Of a stretch of DNA of 64,000 bases, positions 17,601 through 25,719 are shown piece by piece. Source of the DNA: Sideroxydans sp. (GTDB taxonomy: Bacteria; Pseudomonadota; Gammaproteobacteria; Burkholderiales; Gallionellaceae); the NCBI GenBank assembly GCA_027310725.1, contig DAIDAG010000057.1:1-64000 (forward strand), in the 5' to 3' direction. The notes beneath the pieces were generated by a model. That model had not been told where the DNA came from, did not search any database, and was given only the letters and a program-made list of their open reading frames with translations. A program made the translations under genes and the position numbers. Every line of letters begins with the position of its first letter. The first letter of the stretch is position 1.

Positions 17601-18391
17601 ATGCCATCCACCGGTGATTTGGTCGGATATACGCCATGCTTTATTCCCTTCTCAATATAGATTCCCACACTGACAGGAACTACCTTACCCATAAGATCTT
17701 CATTTGGAGGATAGCGTGCAGCGAGATGAAATTCCTGATCGTAAAGAGCTACTACGCCTTGTGGGCCCAGATTAAGGGTTCGGTAAAATTGCTGGAAGTA
17801 ATCCAAATTCAAGATGACGCTGACTAGGCCCGCAAAGCTGTCATCTTCATAATTGAGCCTGCGACTCAGAACTATCGTCCATTTGCCGGTGGTGCGTGAG
17901 ATGAGTGGGGAAGAGATCAACAATCCAGCCGTGGTTGAAGCACGTTGGTGATTAAAATAATCGCGGTCGGCGATGTTTATCTCGGGAATCGGATCTAGAG
18001 AGCTGTAAATGTAATCTCCCTTGGCATTGGCAATATGTATCACAGACACTTCGGGCGCGCTATCAAGCTGAGATTTCAGCAGATCATGGAGTGCCTGTTT
18101 ACGTAAGCCACGCACGCCGTGAGCAGGCCGCATGTCTTCCGAACGCACATTCCTCTGTACTTCGCGCAACAATAGATCGCCTTTGTGCACGATTGCCGAT
18201 GCGTGTTCGTCCAGTACCTGGCTGATATTCTCCACCTCAGTTCTGGCATGCTGGGTTTCGTCCTGGTATTCATTGACGAGACTAAGCACCAGCAGGCCGA
18301 TGATGCCTGCCAGTCCTGCGACGCCAGAAAGCACCGGCCATCTGGGATAGTGACTGATTCGAGTTGGTGTTTTCTGCAAGAGGTCACTCAT
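14654..18391 (-). CDS. Cache-multi-PAS-GGDEF diguanylate cyclase
   Basis: A 1245-residue membrane sensor. First membrane helix about 20-40; a periplasmic dCache-type domain about 45-295 (NAKGDYIYSS, DRDYFNHQRA, VSVILNLDYF); second helix about 298-320; then six PAS domains with PAC-type ends (starts near 330, 455, 585, 710, 835 and 965), and a C-terminal GGDEF domain (about 1085-1240). The active-site loop is GGEEF (1163-1167), and the allosteric I-site RxxD is present as RRID (1154-1157), so it should synthesise c-di-GMP under product inhibition. Histidine-rich FHHHH lies in the sixth PAS. It is monocistronic. The ligand is unknown; Cache domains usually bind amino or carboxylic acids. Confidence 0.93.
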   Translation of the reverse strand: MSDLLQKTPTRISHYPRWPVLSGVAGLAGIIGLLVLSLVNEYQDETQHARTEVENISQVLDEHASAIVHKGDLLLREVQRNVRSEDMRPAHGVRGLRKQALHDLLKSQLDSAPEVSVIHIANAKGDYIYSSLDPIPEINIADRDYFNHQRASTTAGLLISSPLISRTTGKWTIVLSRRLNYEDDSFAGLVSVILNLDYFQQFYRTLNLGPQGVVALYDQEFHLAARYPPNEDLMGKVVPVSVGIYIEKGIKHGVYPTKSPVDGIERQISYRQLNDLPLFVFAGISEQDYLALWRRHIWQYSAGAIVFGLVVISFGLRQRRSEMALRKSDDDLRTIADYTYDWEYWEGLQGELLYISPSCQRITGYSQAEFIADPHLIYDIIHAEDQPLMDAHRADIQHEDVGTLDFRILTKEGETRWIAHGCREVYSKDGHFNGRRTSNRDITDRKALEEAELRERDFAESLIDTAQAIVILLDTEGRIVRLNHYMEELSGYRLEEVKGASWFATFLPEQDIDAILGLFKKALTETHTQANINPILARDGRKILVEWYDKTLKDSAGNIIGLLAIGQDVTLREKLAESQRLLKAAVEQSNSSIVVTDSDGTIIFVNAGFAHTSGYLVDEAIGQNPRILKSGKMQKETYEEIWATIASGRHWSGELCNKKKNGDLYWETANISPITDESGRITHYLAVKDDITRRKQAETALQEQKNFLSAILENEPECVMVVSADEVVLQMNAAGFIMLEVNSVEEVNAVGLVNFVVPDHRAAFLNLARRVFDGESGVLEFQVEGRKGARSWLETHATPLRDAAGKITFLLGVTRDVTRRREAEERLALSLKGSNQAMTDWHIPSDTLTFGEGWMSLLGYQPDELRSNSSTLFELMRPEDAPAAHDALIRHLKGETSYLESEIRMRHKDGRWIWVLARGMAVERTSDGRVVRVAGTAMDITARKKAEAEIARLSQWNELLLNSAGEGIYGVDHEGHCTFINPAALTILGFAKHELIGKSPHPMFHHHHTDGSPYHQEDCPIFMTLRDGIRRKVEDAFIRKNGEAFPVQLTVTPMHDNGLLVGVEVVFQDIALRKKMEQELMRLATTDPLTGMANRRHFLEQLKMELAHFKRFGRPAAFLMVDIDHFKNVNDTYGHAVGDVVLQHFGELSKLRLRRIDLIGRLGGEEFGILLPGTDLAGALQFAERFRIHVADTPAQSANGTIPFTISIGISGFDQEDVEPDSILARADAALYLAKAGGRNQTKVN

Positions 18392-19058
18392 TAGAGGGGG
18401 CGCATGGAGGGTCGAAGTATTTCATCGCAATGTCAAGTGAACATAGGCGAGCCTTCTCGGATGCAAACTACACCCACACTATGCTTGATGCAAGCTTGCT
18501 ACGTGAAAGACTGCTATTTGGCCGCATTCTGAACGCTACCGCACAAGTGTGGTCGAGCCGATTTGCGAGCCGGTTCGCTCTATGGGCCGCGAGATCGACA
18601 GACATGATCCCCGCGCATGGTTCGCCAAGGCTGCTCTGCCGGTGAGGAAGGAGCTGATTCGCGGAGGTTTACGAGTACGTCGAGATCATGCCGTAAAGAT
18701 GCACCTGACTGTCTGCTATCGAAAAACCTGAATGACCGGTTGAGTTGGCATCATGCAAGCGGTCATTCAAAATTGAATAAGCTCAGTCATGGTTATGCTG
18801 ACTATGTTGAAAAGAACAATATGTCGAACGATCATATTAGGGGTTACATACTACGCATGGCTGGTATGGAGAAATATTGCGAATGGCAGTTATTCGCTGC
18901 CAGCCGTTCTCGCCTTTTCTCCAATGCAGTCACTCCAAATATATATCCAGCAATGCCGATGAAGATGCCGGGATATCATCTGGCACGATTTGTTGAAATC
19001 CTGATTTGGTAAAGCGATTAGGCGCCGGCTTAAAGTATGCGTGTCGCCAAATCCGTAA
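18392..19058. other. Gene-free stretch of about 670 bp with one inverted repeat
   Basis: No reading frame here can be supported. A 10-bp perfect inverted repeat (TGAATGACCG at 18729-18738, CGGTCATTCA at 18760-18769) may be a weak terminator for the sox-operon transcript or a protein site. Otherwise nothing seen. Confidence 0.4.
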
Positions 19059-20171
19059 TCAGTTTTCCCGCGAGATGATAGCGTACTGAATTTTCATGGT
19101 GATTGATGAACCTATAACAATGGATATAAGCGCCAGAAAAGAACCTAATGAGAGAGTTGAGACACCGGTTATTCCTTGACCAATGGTACAACCCATGGCC
19201 GTAACGCCGCCGAATCCCATGAGCGTGGCCCCGATGATGTGATAAAACATATCCTGAGGAGAAGAAAATGCTTCCCAGCGAAATGACTTGGTAATCATTG
19301 CGTAGAGGAAAGAACCGATACCGACACCAAAAATTGTGGCAACACCAAAGGTGACTATGGTCGAAATGTCGGTCCAGTATGCCCAATATTCCAGAGTGTA
19401 GGCGGTTGGAGCAATAAACGACATCGACTCAGCCAAGTGGGAATTGGTACCCAGATAGGTCATTTCAAGCGTATCGGGATTCTCTCCAAAGCCAAGATGT
19501 CCGGTTACAAACCAGCCGCCTACCACGATCAGACCAATGATCAGACCAGCCAGATTGTTGTCGGTACTTTGACGGGATTTCTTGTCCTTGAACACAAAAA
19601 TCAGGATAGCAAGTCCGATCACGCAGGCAATCGCCAACTGAAGGGTTTCGGGAGAAAGCCCGCCAATGCCGGAAAGGAACGCAGAGAGTGTTTGACCGTG
19701 GTCGAGTTGGATGGAGACTGCTGGCGCCAGCAGAAATTTGACGCGAAATGCGCCAAGAATGCCTCTCAGGGTTACCAATGCAGCAAATCCCATAAAGATG
19801 AATACGACGACGGATCTCAGATTGCCGCCACCAATACGCACCAGTGTTTTGTTTCCGCAACCACTGGCGAGCGTCATACCGACACCGAAACACAGTCCTC
19901 CTGCGATGTAAGCCAGCCACGGGAAACTGTTACCCGTATAGATGGTCTTGGACAGATCCAGATAGCCCAAATAGACGAGCAGATTAGTGCCGATCATTGC
20001 CACTGCAATAGCGAGAAGCCAAGCGCGCATGCGCCCCCAGTGGCCCATGTTGACCACATCAGATACGGCGCCCATGGTGCAAAAATTGGTCTTGTTGGCG
20101 ATAAATCCGAATACAGTGCCTAAGCCCAATCCCCACCATACAATAGTTTTTACTAGAACCGATGCATCCAT
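19059..20171 (-). CDS. YeeE/YedE family (TsuA-like) sulfur-compound transporter
   Basis: A 370-residue inner-membrane protein with about ten helices and the YeeE/YedE repeats. Conserved cysteines that relay thiosulfate in the TsuA structure are visible in NFCTMGAV, ASGCGNKTLV and AMGCTIGQG. TsuA-type proteins import thiosulfate or related sulfur species. The start is the ATG at 20171 behind GGAG; an in-frame GTG at 20177 is less likely. It is the last gene of the ECF-sigma/sox operon, 68 bp after soxB, which suggests it moves thiosulfate or sulfane sulfur into the cytoplasm alongside periplasmic Sox oxidation. Confidence 0.88.
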   Translation of the reverse strand: MDASVLVKTIVWWGLGLGTVFGFIANKTNFCTMGAVSDVVNMGHWGRMRAWLLAIAVAMIGTNLLVYLGYLDLSKTIYTGNSFPWLAYIAGGLCFGVGMTLASGCGNKTLVRIGGGNLRSVVVFIFMGFAALVTLRGILGAFRVKFLLAPAVSIQLDHGQTLSAFLSGIGGLSPETLQLAIACVIGLAILIFVFKDKKSRQSTDNNLAGLIIGLIVVGGWFVTGHLGFGENPDTLEMTYLGTNSHLAESMSFIAPTAYTLEYWAYWTDISTIVTFGVATIFGVGIGSFLYAMITKSFRWEAFSSPQDMFYHIIGATLMGFGGVTAMGCTIGQGITGVSTLSLGSFLALISIVIGSSITMKIQYAIISREN

Positions 20172-20239
20172 ATTCACTCCAATATAAAATATTCGAACGA
20201 GAAAATCTCATGCTCCATTAGGTGGATTGCCCGCAGCAG

Positions 20240-21955
20240 CTAAGAAATACCGGCATTGCCATCCACGCCTATCAGTTTTGGCAGGTTGAGCTTCCTGGGA
20301 GTGATCACTTTCTTGTCTCTCAGATAGCCTGACACGACATCCCAGATCGGTTCGCCAGTCACGCCTTCGGACACGGGGGCCCAACCTGCCACCTTGTACT
20401 TCTTGTTGGGATCGAGAGCCTTGCCATTCAGCATCATATTGTTGATGCGCTTGCCGATGCCCTGTCGCAAATCGCAGGTATAGCTGATACCGCCAACGCG
20501 CACCATGTCTCCGCCCTGTTGCTTGTAAGGATCGGCGTTGAAAAGATTGTCGCAGACATCTTCCATAATGGACTTGATGGTTGCGCCGGTCATTTCAGTC
20601 AGCGTTGTTTGTGGATAGGTGATCGCGGTTTGATCCATCACGTGTTCAAGGGTGATGGCTTCTCCGGGCAAAAGTGAAGTGCCCCAGCGAAAGCCGGGAG
20701 AAAATGCAGCGTCTGCGCCTTTGACTTCTATCAGCGCATCAAGAATCAGTTGATCGAAAGTGCCATTGAAATTGCCGCGCCGGTAAAGCGAGCCTTCCGT
20801 GACAGCCAGCTTTTCGGCTAATTTAGCTTCATAAGGTGCGCGCACTGCCTTGATCAAGTTTGCCATTTCCGCATCAGGCTCTATGAGATTGGCGAACACC
20901 GGCAGCAGCTTATATTTGAAATCGACGACTTTGCCGCTCCTGACATTGAAATCCAGCACACCGAGAAACTTGCCGTTGGAGCCGGCATTGGTGACCAAGG
21001 TTTGTCCGTCAGCATTCTTGACAATGATCGGCGCGGGAATCCCGTCATGGGTATGCCCTCCCATGATGGCGTCGATACCGCTTACCCGGCTCGCCATTTT
21101 TAGATCAACGTCCATGCCATTGTGGGAAAGTACAATCACGACTACCGCACCCTTGGCCCGTGCTTCATTCACGACCAGTTGCATATTGTCGTCCTGGATA
21201 CCGAAACTCCAGTCCGCTGTCATGTATCTAGGATTAGCAATAGGGGTATAGGGGAATGCCTGTCCGATAATCGCAACCGGAATGTTATTGATTTGCTTGA
21301 TTACATAAGGTTGAAAAACCGGGTCGCCGAAATCATTGGTCTTGATGTTCTGAGCAACAAAATCCACTTTACCCTTGAAGTCGTTGTCAACGACCTGTTT
21401 CACGCGCTCGGCGCCGTGAGTAAACTCCCAGTGACCTGTCATCACATCTACGCCCAAAAGCTTACCTGCATCGACCATGTCCTGCCCACGGGTCCACAAT
21501 GCAGTAGCGGAACCCTGCCAGGTATCTCCACCATCGAGTAGCAATGCGCCGGGGCGGCTGGCGCGTATTTGCTTGATCAGCGTGGATAAATGAGCGAAGC
21601 CGCCTACTTTGCCATAGGTGTGAGCGGCATTTTCAAAATCAAGGCAGGTGAATGCATAGGCTTCGGGCGTACGCGGCCTGATTTTGAAGGTCTTGAGCAG
21701 ATTTTCTCCCACCAGATGCGGCACCTTGTTCAGGCTCTGCCCCAAGCCAATATTGACATTGGGTTCGCGAAAATAAATCGGTAGCAACTGGGCATGGCAA
21801 TCGGTGATGTGCAGCAGCGAAACATTGCCGAAGGGGGGCAAATCGTAAAAACTGCCTGCGTTGCCAGATGCTAGTGCGGAGCGACTATCCAATGCAAAGC
21901 CTGATGCAGCAGCAATCGCTAGCGTCTGCAAAAATTCGCGACGGTTCATTGACAT
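20240..21955 (-). CDS. soxB: SoxB, thiosulfohydrolase
   Basis: A 571-residue periplasmic di-manganese hydrolase that releases sulfate from the S-thiosulfonate bound to SoxY. The twin-arginine signal MNRREFLQT and hydrophobic stretch show Tat export. The 5'-nucleotidase-like metal motifs follow in order: TDCHAQLLP, DGGDTWQGS, TGHWEFTHG, VLSHNGMDVD and GGHTHDG. Length is normal for SoxB. The SD AGGAG precedes the ATG at 21955. Neighbours are soxA upstream and a TsuA-like transporter downstream. No soxCD follow. Confidence 0.97.
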   Translation of the reverse strand: MSMNRREFLQTLAIAAASGFALDSRSALASGNAGSFYDLPPFGNVSLLHITDCHAQLLPIYFREPNVNIGLGQSLNKVPHLVGENLLKTFKIRPRTPEAYAFTCLDFENAAHTYGKVGGFAHLSTLIKQIRASRPGALLLDGGDTWQGSATALWTRGQDMVDAGKLLGVDVMTGHWEFTHGAERVKQVVDNDFKGKVDFVAQNIKTNDFGDPVFQPYVIKQINNIPVAIIGQAFPYTPIANPRYMTADWSFGIQDDNMQLVVNEARAKGAVVVIVLSHNGMDVDLKMASRVSGIDAIMGGHTHDGIPAPIIVKNADGQTLVTNAGSNGKFLGVLDFNVRSGKVVDFKYKLLPVFANLIEPDAEMANLIKAVRAPYEAKLAEKLAVTEGSLYRRGNFNGTFDQLILDALIEVKGADAAFSPGFRWGTSLLPGEAITLEHVMDQTAITYPQTTLTEMTGATIKSIMEDVCDNLFNADPYKQQGGDMVRVGGISYTCDLRQGIGKRINNMMLNGKALDPNKKYKVAGWAPVSEGVTGEPIWDVVSGYLRDKKVITPRKLNLPKLIGVDGNAGIS

Positions 21956-22048
21956 GAATGCACTCCTGAAATAATAGTTCTAGGCTAGGGGAAATGGGTA
22001 TACACGAATTAACAGGACGAGAAGCCCATATTGATCACTGGTGCCGAA

Positions 22049-22876
22049 TTACTTGCGATACACTGGACTCTGCATCGGCAGGCCATTGCTCATGTAAGTC
22101 AGAAAATACTCCAGGTCGTTGTACTCTTCGCTGTTCGCTTTCAGCGGTATTTCACGCGTATTTCTATTGCACTGCATGAAACGCTTTTGTAGCGTCACGA
22201 TGTCTGTGCCGGCGAGAAACTCGGGCCAGTGTGATGCCTGACCGATCATCATGGACAATTGATCGCCCCTGAGGAACTTCCCTGCATTGTTTACATGGCA
22301 GCTCGCGCAGGAAAAGTTCAGTTGGCCGCGCCGAGTGTAATAATAGGCTTTGCCTTTTTCATAGGCTGCGAGAGCATCAACGCCTTCCACCCTGACGTTG
22401 ATCTTCATCCCATCCGAGAGACTTCTGGCATAGGCGGTAAGCAATCCCATTTCAGACTCACCGTAGCTTAAGTCTTGCTCCCCATTCGCCCTCAGACAGG
22501 CATTGATGGCATTTTCAAAAGTGACTACGCGGGCAGTGGCCTTATCGTAATAAGGGTAGATCCCGGCAACATTCTTTCCTCCATCTGGAAAACAGGAAGA
22601 AAATTGCTTTCCGTTCTTGAACGGGCTTTCCCATACTTTCTGCCCCTTGTCCAAATCAATGGCGTAGGGTGGAAATGCCATGATGTCATCGTACTGACTT
22701 TTAGCACTCGTGTTCATAGATAGTGTTCCATAGATATAATCCTCAAACTTGATATCTGGAAATATCTGCTTGTAGTAAGTGATCAAATCGTTACGATCTT
22801 CTACAGGACTTGCTTTAGCACCTATGCACGCACCGAGCAAAAGTGTTGCCAGTATGAATGTGAGTTTCCGTTTCAT
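22049..22876 (-). CDS. soxA: SoxA, c-type cytochrome subunit of SoxAX
   Basis: A 275-residue periplasmic cytochrome with a Sec signal (about 1-22) that joins thiosulfate to the SoxY cysteine together with SoxX. A single haem site, CASCH (190-194), is present. The N-terminal haem of diheme SoxA is missing and replaced by the SSC...NAC cysteine pair of monoheme SoxA. Cys236 in KRFMQCN matches the catalytic persulfide/haem-ligand cysteine of the family. Start ATG at 22876. It lies between soxZ (52 bp upstream) and soxB (93 bp downstream). Confidence 0.95.
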   Translation of the reverse strand: MKRKLTFILATLLLGACIGAKASPVEDRNDLITYYKQIFPDIKFEDYIYGTLSMNTSAKSQYDDIMAFPPYAIDLDKGQKVWESPFKNGKQFSSCFPDGGKNVAGIYPYYDKATARVVTFENAINACLRANGEQDLSYGESEMGLLTAYARSLSDGMKINVRVEGVDALAAYEKGKAYYYTRRGQLNFSCASCHVNNAGKFLRGDQLSMMIGQASHWPEFLAGTDIVTLQKRFMQCNRNTREIPLKANSEEYNDLEYFLTYMSNGLPMQSPVYRK

Positions 22877-22927
22877 ATCGCACCTTAATTTAGGTTGGTA
22901 GCGTTAAATGCGGGGCTATAACCGAAA

Positions 22928-23242
22928 TCAGGCAATAACTACTTCGCCATCAAATTTAGTGCCGAGGTTATCAACAGCTGCTACAGCAACCTTATCGCCA
23001 GTTTTGGCGCCCTTGACCTTGAATTCAATAAATGGGTTTCTAGAAATCCCGACGCCCCACTGTGCATCCAGTACAGTTTTTCCGTTGAGTGTGGCAACGA
23101 CCTGATTGATAAAGTGGGCTGGTATCAATTTATCGGTTTTTGCATCCTTGCGTAGTCCCGTTTCCATGATGTGCTGGATCAGCACTTTTACATCGGCAAT
23201 GTCGCCCTGCATTGTCGCGCGCATTTTCATTGTTTCAGGCAT
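22928..23242 (-). CDS. soxZ: SoxZ, sulfur carrier partner
   Basis: A 104-residue protein that pairs with SoxY to present its sulfur-loaded tail. It has the compact Ig-like SoxZ sequence, with ADVKVLIQHIMETGLRKD, PAHFINQVVATLNGK and the ending FDGEVVIA. No signal peptide: it is carried out through Tat with SoxY. The SD AGAGG precedes the ATG at 23242. Third Sox gene in the operon. Confidence 0.96.
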   Translation of the reverse strand: MPETMKMRATMQGDIADVKVLIQHIMETGLRKDAKTDKLIPAHFINQVVATLNGKTVLDAQWGVGISRNPFIEFKVKGAKTGDKVAVAAVDNLGTKFDGEVVIA

Positions 23243-23301
23243 GTTTATATCCTCTTAAAAATCATCCAATTAATTTAAATTTAAAAATCGTTCAAAACAA
23301 A

Positions 23302-23772
23302 TTAGCCACCGCAGCCACCAATCGTCACTTTAACCTCGCGGCTAGCGGTGTAAGCTTTCCCGCCTGCCTTCACTGAGATCCGCACGATGGAAGTCATAGC
23401 CATTTTGACTCGCGTAGATATGAAAGGCTCGGCGCCATTCAAAAAAGTAAAATCTGCAATCAACGGATTGGGATTTTTATCCACGAAAATAGCCATGGAA
23501 GTGGTACCGGGAATATTGCTTGTGGCTTCGACAGGAACTACCGCACCATTTTCTGCAATTTCCGGCACCTTGATCAGGATGTCGTTGCTTTCGCTCGCAC
23601 CGCTATAACCTGAATTTGTAAGTGCATCCGTCGCTGTTTTCGCAGTGAAGGCAAGACTGTTCCACGCCGCAGCGAATGCTTCACCGGGTTTAAGCAAGCC
23701 CGCTGCAATCGCGACTGCAATTGCGCCAACTGCGCCTGCACTTTTTAGAAACGTTCTACGTTCTTGATTCAT
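23302..23772 (-). CDS. soxY: SoxY, sulfur carrier protein
   Basis: A 156-residue periplasmic carrier. It has a Tat signal (ERRTFLK plus a hydrophobic run to AFA at about 34), an Ig-like core (IADFTFLNG, STRVKMAMTS), and the diagnostic C-terminal GGCGG (152-156), whose Cys154 carries the growing sulfur chain. ATG at 23772, 28 bp after the soxX stop. Without SoxCD the sulfane sulfur left on this cysteine cannot be oxidised in the periplasm, so sulfur must be passed on, possibly to the DsrE-like proteins encoded nearby. Confidence 0.97.
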   Translation of the reverse strand: MNQERRTFLKSAGAVGAIAVAIAAGLLKPGEAFAAAWNSLAFTAKTATDALTNSGYSGASESNDILIKVPEIAENGAVVPVEATSNIPGTTSMAIFVDKNPNPLIADFTFLNGAEPFISTRVKMAMTSIVRISVKAGGKAYTASREVKVTIGGCGG

Positions 23773-23799
23773 TTAACACCTTTCAAATTTAAGTTCGAT

Positions 23800-24162
23800 T
23801 TAAAGACCTTGTATGTAATCAGTAACCTGATCGATTTCCTGCTCCGTTAGTATCTTGTTCCTGCCAAAAGGCGGCATAGAAGAATTGGGATTGGACACTG
23901 TTGCATCCCAAATCTGTGCGCGCAATTTTGCGCGATCTGGAAAGCGCTGTTTTATCTTTGCAAACGGAGCGCCGATATTGCCTGGGAACACGGCTTTGGG
24001 CTCGCTGGGTATTGCATGACAGGCGAGGCAATTTCCTTTCTTGGAATCGAAAGTCAAACTTTGACCATACGATTTTTCATTGACACCATCTGCTGCCAGA
24101 CATAGATTTGCGCAGTTCAGCGTGGCTATAAAAAAAAGAAATATGATTGTTTTAATGGGCAT
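23800..24162 (-). CDS. soxX: SoxX, monoheme cytochrome subunit of SoxAX
   Basis: A 120-residue periplasmic cytochrome c with a Sec signal (cut near LCLA, residue 23). Haem motif CLACH (45-49), distal Met96 in SSMPPFG, and the SoxX-typical GNIGAPFAKIKQRFPDR. It transfers electrons from the SoxA thiosulfate condensation to the cytochrome pool. It follows the anti-sigma gene after 91 bp on the same strand with no terminator, so sox transcription can start at the ECF promoter at 25618-25593. Confidence 0.95.
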   Translation of the reverse strand: MPIKTIIFLFFIATLNCANLCLAADGVNEKSYGQSLTFDSKKGNCLACHAIPSEPKAVFPGNIGAPFAKIKQRFPDRAKLRAQIWDATVSNPNSSMPPFGRNKILTEQEIDQVTDYIQGL

Positions 24163-24253
24163 TACGGCCTTCTCCCTTTTCTACCGGGATTCTCTATGGA
24201 GAATTTCAGCTTGTTTTAACCAAATTCGATTATCAAATTTGGCCGCGTGGTTC

Positions 24254-24988
24254 TCATACTCTGACAAAGTCCCACCCCTGAAGAAGTCGCTTGTTAATCT
24301 CATCTATTGCTGATGTCGCACTCCCAATATGCGGCAAGAGATGCACGATTACCCCTTTCTTCTGCAAATTACTTACCGTCTGATTGCAAACAACGAAATC
24401 CAGATTCGGGTACTTAGCCTTCATCAAGCCAATGCGCGCGCCATAGGGCGACACATCTGATCGGAGCAGATCCACGCCGCTTCCATTGGCGATAACCTCT
24501 ACCTTGAGCGGTCGATTTTCTTGCTTGTAGTTTTCAAGCAGACTCTCAGTTTCATCAAGAGCGGTCTTAAGCCTGACTGGGTTGGAGTTGCTGATCTGAA
24601 TAATGATCTTTCCAGGCTCCGCTGGGATGTCATTGCTTTGTATTGCCGCAACCAAACTGGATATTTTATGGTCGCCTCTTGACTCCCAATTTTCGGAGAT
24701 AACCCAGCCTGATGCCCCGCCAAACAACAGCAGGAGCAGGCAGGCTGCAAGCGTTTGCAAATAATGCGGCCAAGGGCGCTTAATCTTCACGAGTGAATTT
24801 GTATGGGCTGGCAGCTCCGGATAGGCAAGTTGCACCATTTCCTTCAAACCGCGCAGTTCGCACAACCGTGCTTTCAGCGCTTCATCTCGATTGATAGAGT
24901 CAAACAGTTCATTTCTTTCATCTGACTCAAGTTCATTATCGACATAGGAATTCAGAAATTCATCTGAAATATCTTGTTTGTTCATCAT
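24254..24988 (-). CDS. Anti-sigma factor with periplasmic DsrE-like domain
   Basis: A 244-residue single-pass protein. Residues 1-60 resemble anti-sigma N-termini (SDEFLNSYVDNELESDERNEL) but without the HxxxCxxC zinc motif. A membrane helix is at about 76-97, followed by a periplasmic part. Residues 125-244 align by eye with the DsrE-like protein at 25720: KIIIQISNSNP versus KVIFQVSDSTP, a G.G.DLL motif, and FVVCNQT (Cys201) versus IVACENT. So the likely design is a membrane anti-sigma whose sensor is a DsrE domain with one reactive cysteine. It overlaps the sigma gene stop (ATGA-type), implying coupled translation, and precedes soxX. I infer release of sigma on sulfur binding; this has not been shown. 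Confidence 0.85.
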   Translation of the reverse strand: MMNKQDISDEFLNSYVDNELESDERNELFDSINRDEALKARLCELRGLKEMVQLAYPELPAHTNSLVKIKRPWPHYLQTLAACLLLLLFGGASGWVISENWESRGDHKISSLVAAIQSNDIPAEPGKIIIQISNSNPVRLKTALDETESLLENYKQENRPLKVEVIANGSGVDLLRSDVSPYGARIGLMKAKYPNLDFVVCNQTVSNLQKKGVIVHLLPHIGSATSAIDEINKRLLQGWDFVRV

Positions 24989-25545
24989 ACGGCTCTCCTT
25001 ATGTGACTAACCTGCGCCGAATGTTCTGGAGCGAGTTCTATCAATAGAGTCTTCAATGCTTGGCGTGCCCTGCATAAACGGCTCATGACCGTCCCAATCG
25101 GAATATCCAGAATAGTGGCGACTTCAATATAGGAAAATTCTTCCAGATCAACTAGTGTTAGAACTTGGCGTTGCCCCATCGGCAATTTTGCGACTGCGGC
25201 CCATACACGGATAACAATCTGAGACTGTGAATGGTCATTTTCAGGCGTGGATTCATTAACGCAATGGAAGTCTTCGAGCTCATCAATATCTTCCATTTCT
25301 CTGTATTGACGAAAGTGATCTCGCCAGCAGTTGGCCAAGATACTGAATAGCCACCCATTTAATCGCTCAAGATCTCGCAACTGGCCCCCATTTTTTAACG
25401 CTTTGATCAAAGTTTCCTGCACAAGGTCATCAGCAAGTGCGGCATTGTGACTCCAAGAAAAGGCCACCCGATATAACTTAGGTCGTATTTTCTCCAATTT
25501 TTCTTGGAAATCATCCACATGGCAGAATAAGGAAAGTATTTTCAT
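24985..25545 (-). CDS. ECF RNA polymerase sigma factor heading the sox operon
   Basis: A 186-residue ECF sigma factor. Sigma-2 (about 18-85) contains LADDLVQETLIKAL and NGWLFSILANCWRDH; sigma-4 (about 115-170) contains KLPMGQRQVLTLVDLEEFSY and the recognition helix IPIGTVMSRLCRARQAL. The cognate anti-sigma gene overlaps its 3' end. Its own promoter (25618-25593) has GGAAT-17 nt-CGTCTT, the ECF-type layout, and the same pattern stands before three other sulfur genes, so it is probably autoregulated and drives them. The start is ATG at 25545, with only a weak ribosome site. It is first gene of the operon that runs through soxXYZAB to the TsuA-like gene. Confidence 0.93.
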   Translation of the reverse strand: MKILSLFCHVDDFQEKLEKIRPKLYRVAFSWSHNAALADDLVQETLIKALKNGGQLRDLERLNGWLFSILANCWRDHFRQYREMEDIDELEDFHCVNESTPENDHSQSQIVIRVWAAVAKLPMGQRQVLTLVDLEEFSYIEVATILDIPIGTVMSRLCRARQALKTLLIELAPEHSAQVSHIRRAV

Positions 25546-25592
25546 CTTTATAGTTCACCAAGGATTCGAAATACAATTTTCATTGTACTTAA

Positions 25593-25618
25593 GACGCAAT
25601 AAAAGACTGGAGTATTCC
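25593..25618 (-). promoter_or_regulatory. ECF promoter of the sigma/anti-sigma/sox operon
   Basis: Read on the minus strand: GGAAT (25618-25614), 17-nt spacer, CGTC (25596-25593), then TTAAG. It lies 47 bp before the sigma gene ATG. It is back to back with the promoter at 25645. Confidence 0.78.
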
Positions 25619-25644
25619 ATTTTCATTCCAAAACTTTCCAAATG

Positions 25645-25670
25645 GGAATAAAAATCACTTCACGGGCGTC
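25645..25670 (+). promoter_or_regulatory. ECF promoter of the divergent dsrE-like gene
   Basis: GGAAT (25645-25649), 17-nt spacer, CGTC (25667-25670), then TTTAA. It lies 49 bp before the ATG at 25720. Same motif pair and spacer as the sigma operon promoter. Confidence 0.78.
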
Positions 25671-25719
25671 TTTAATACGGTGACGTCCCCACATCAATAA
25701 CTTTTAGAGGAAGCACTAA

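Noticed and set aside
19437-20123. 228-residue plus-strand frame
   Set aside because: Shadow of the TsuA-like transporter; no ribosome site or family features.
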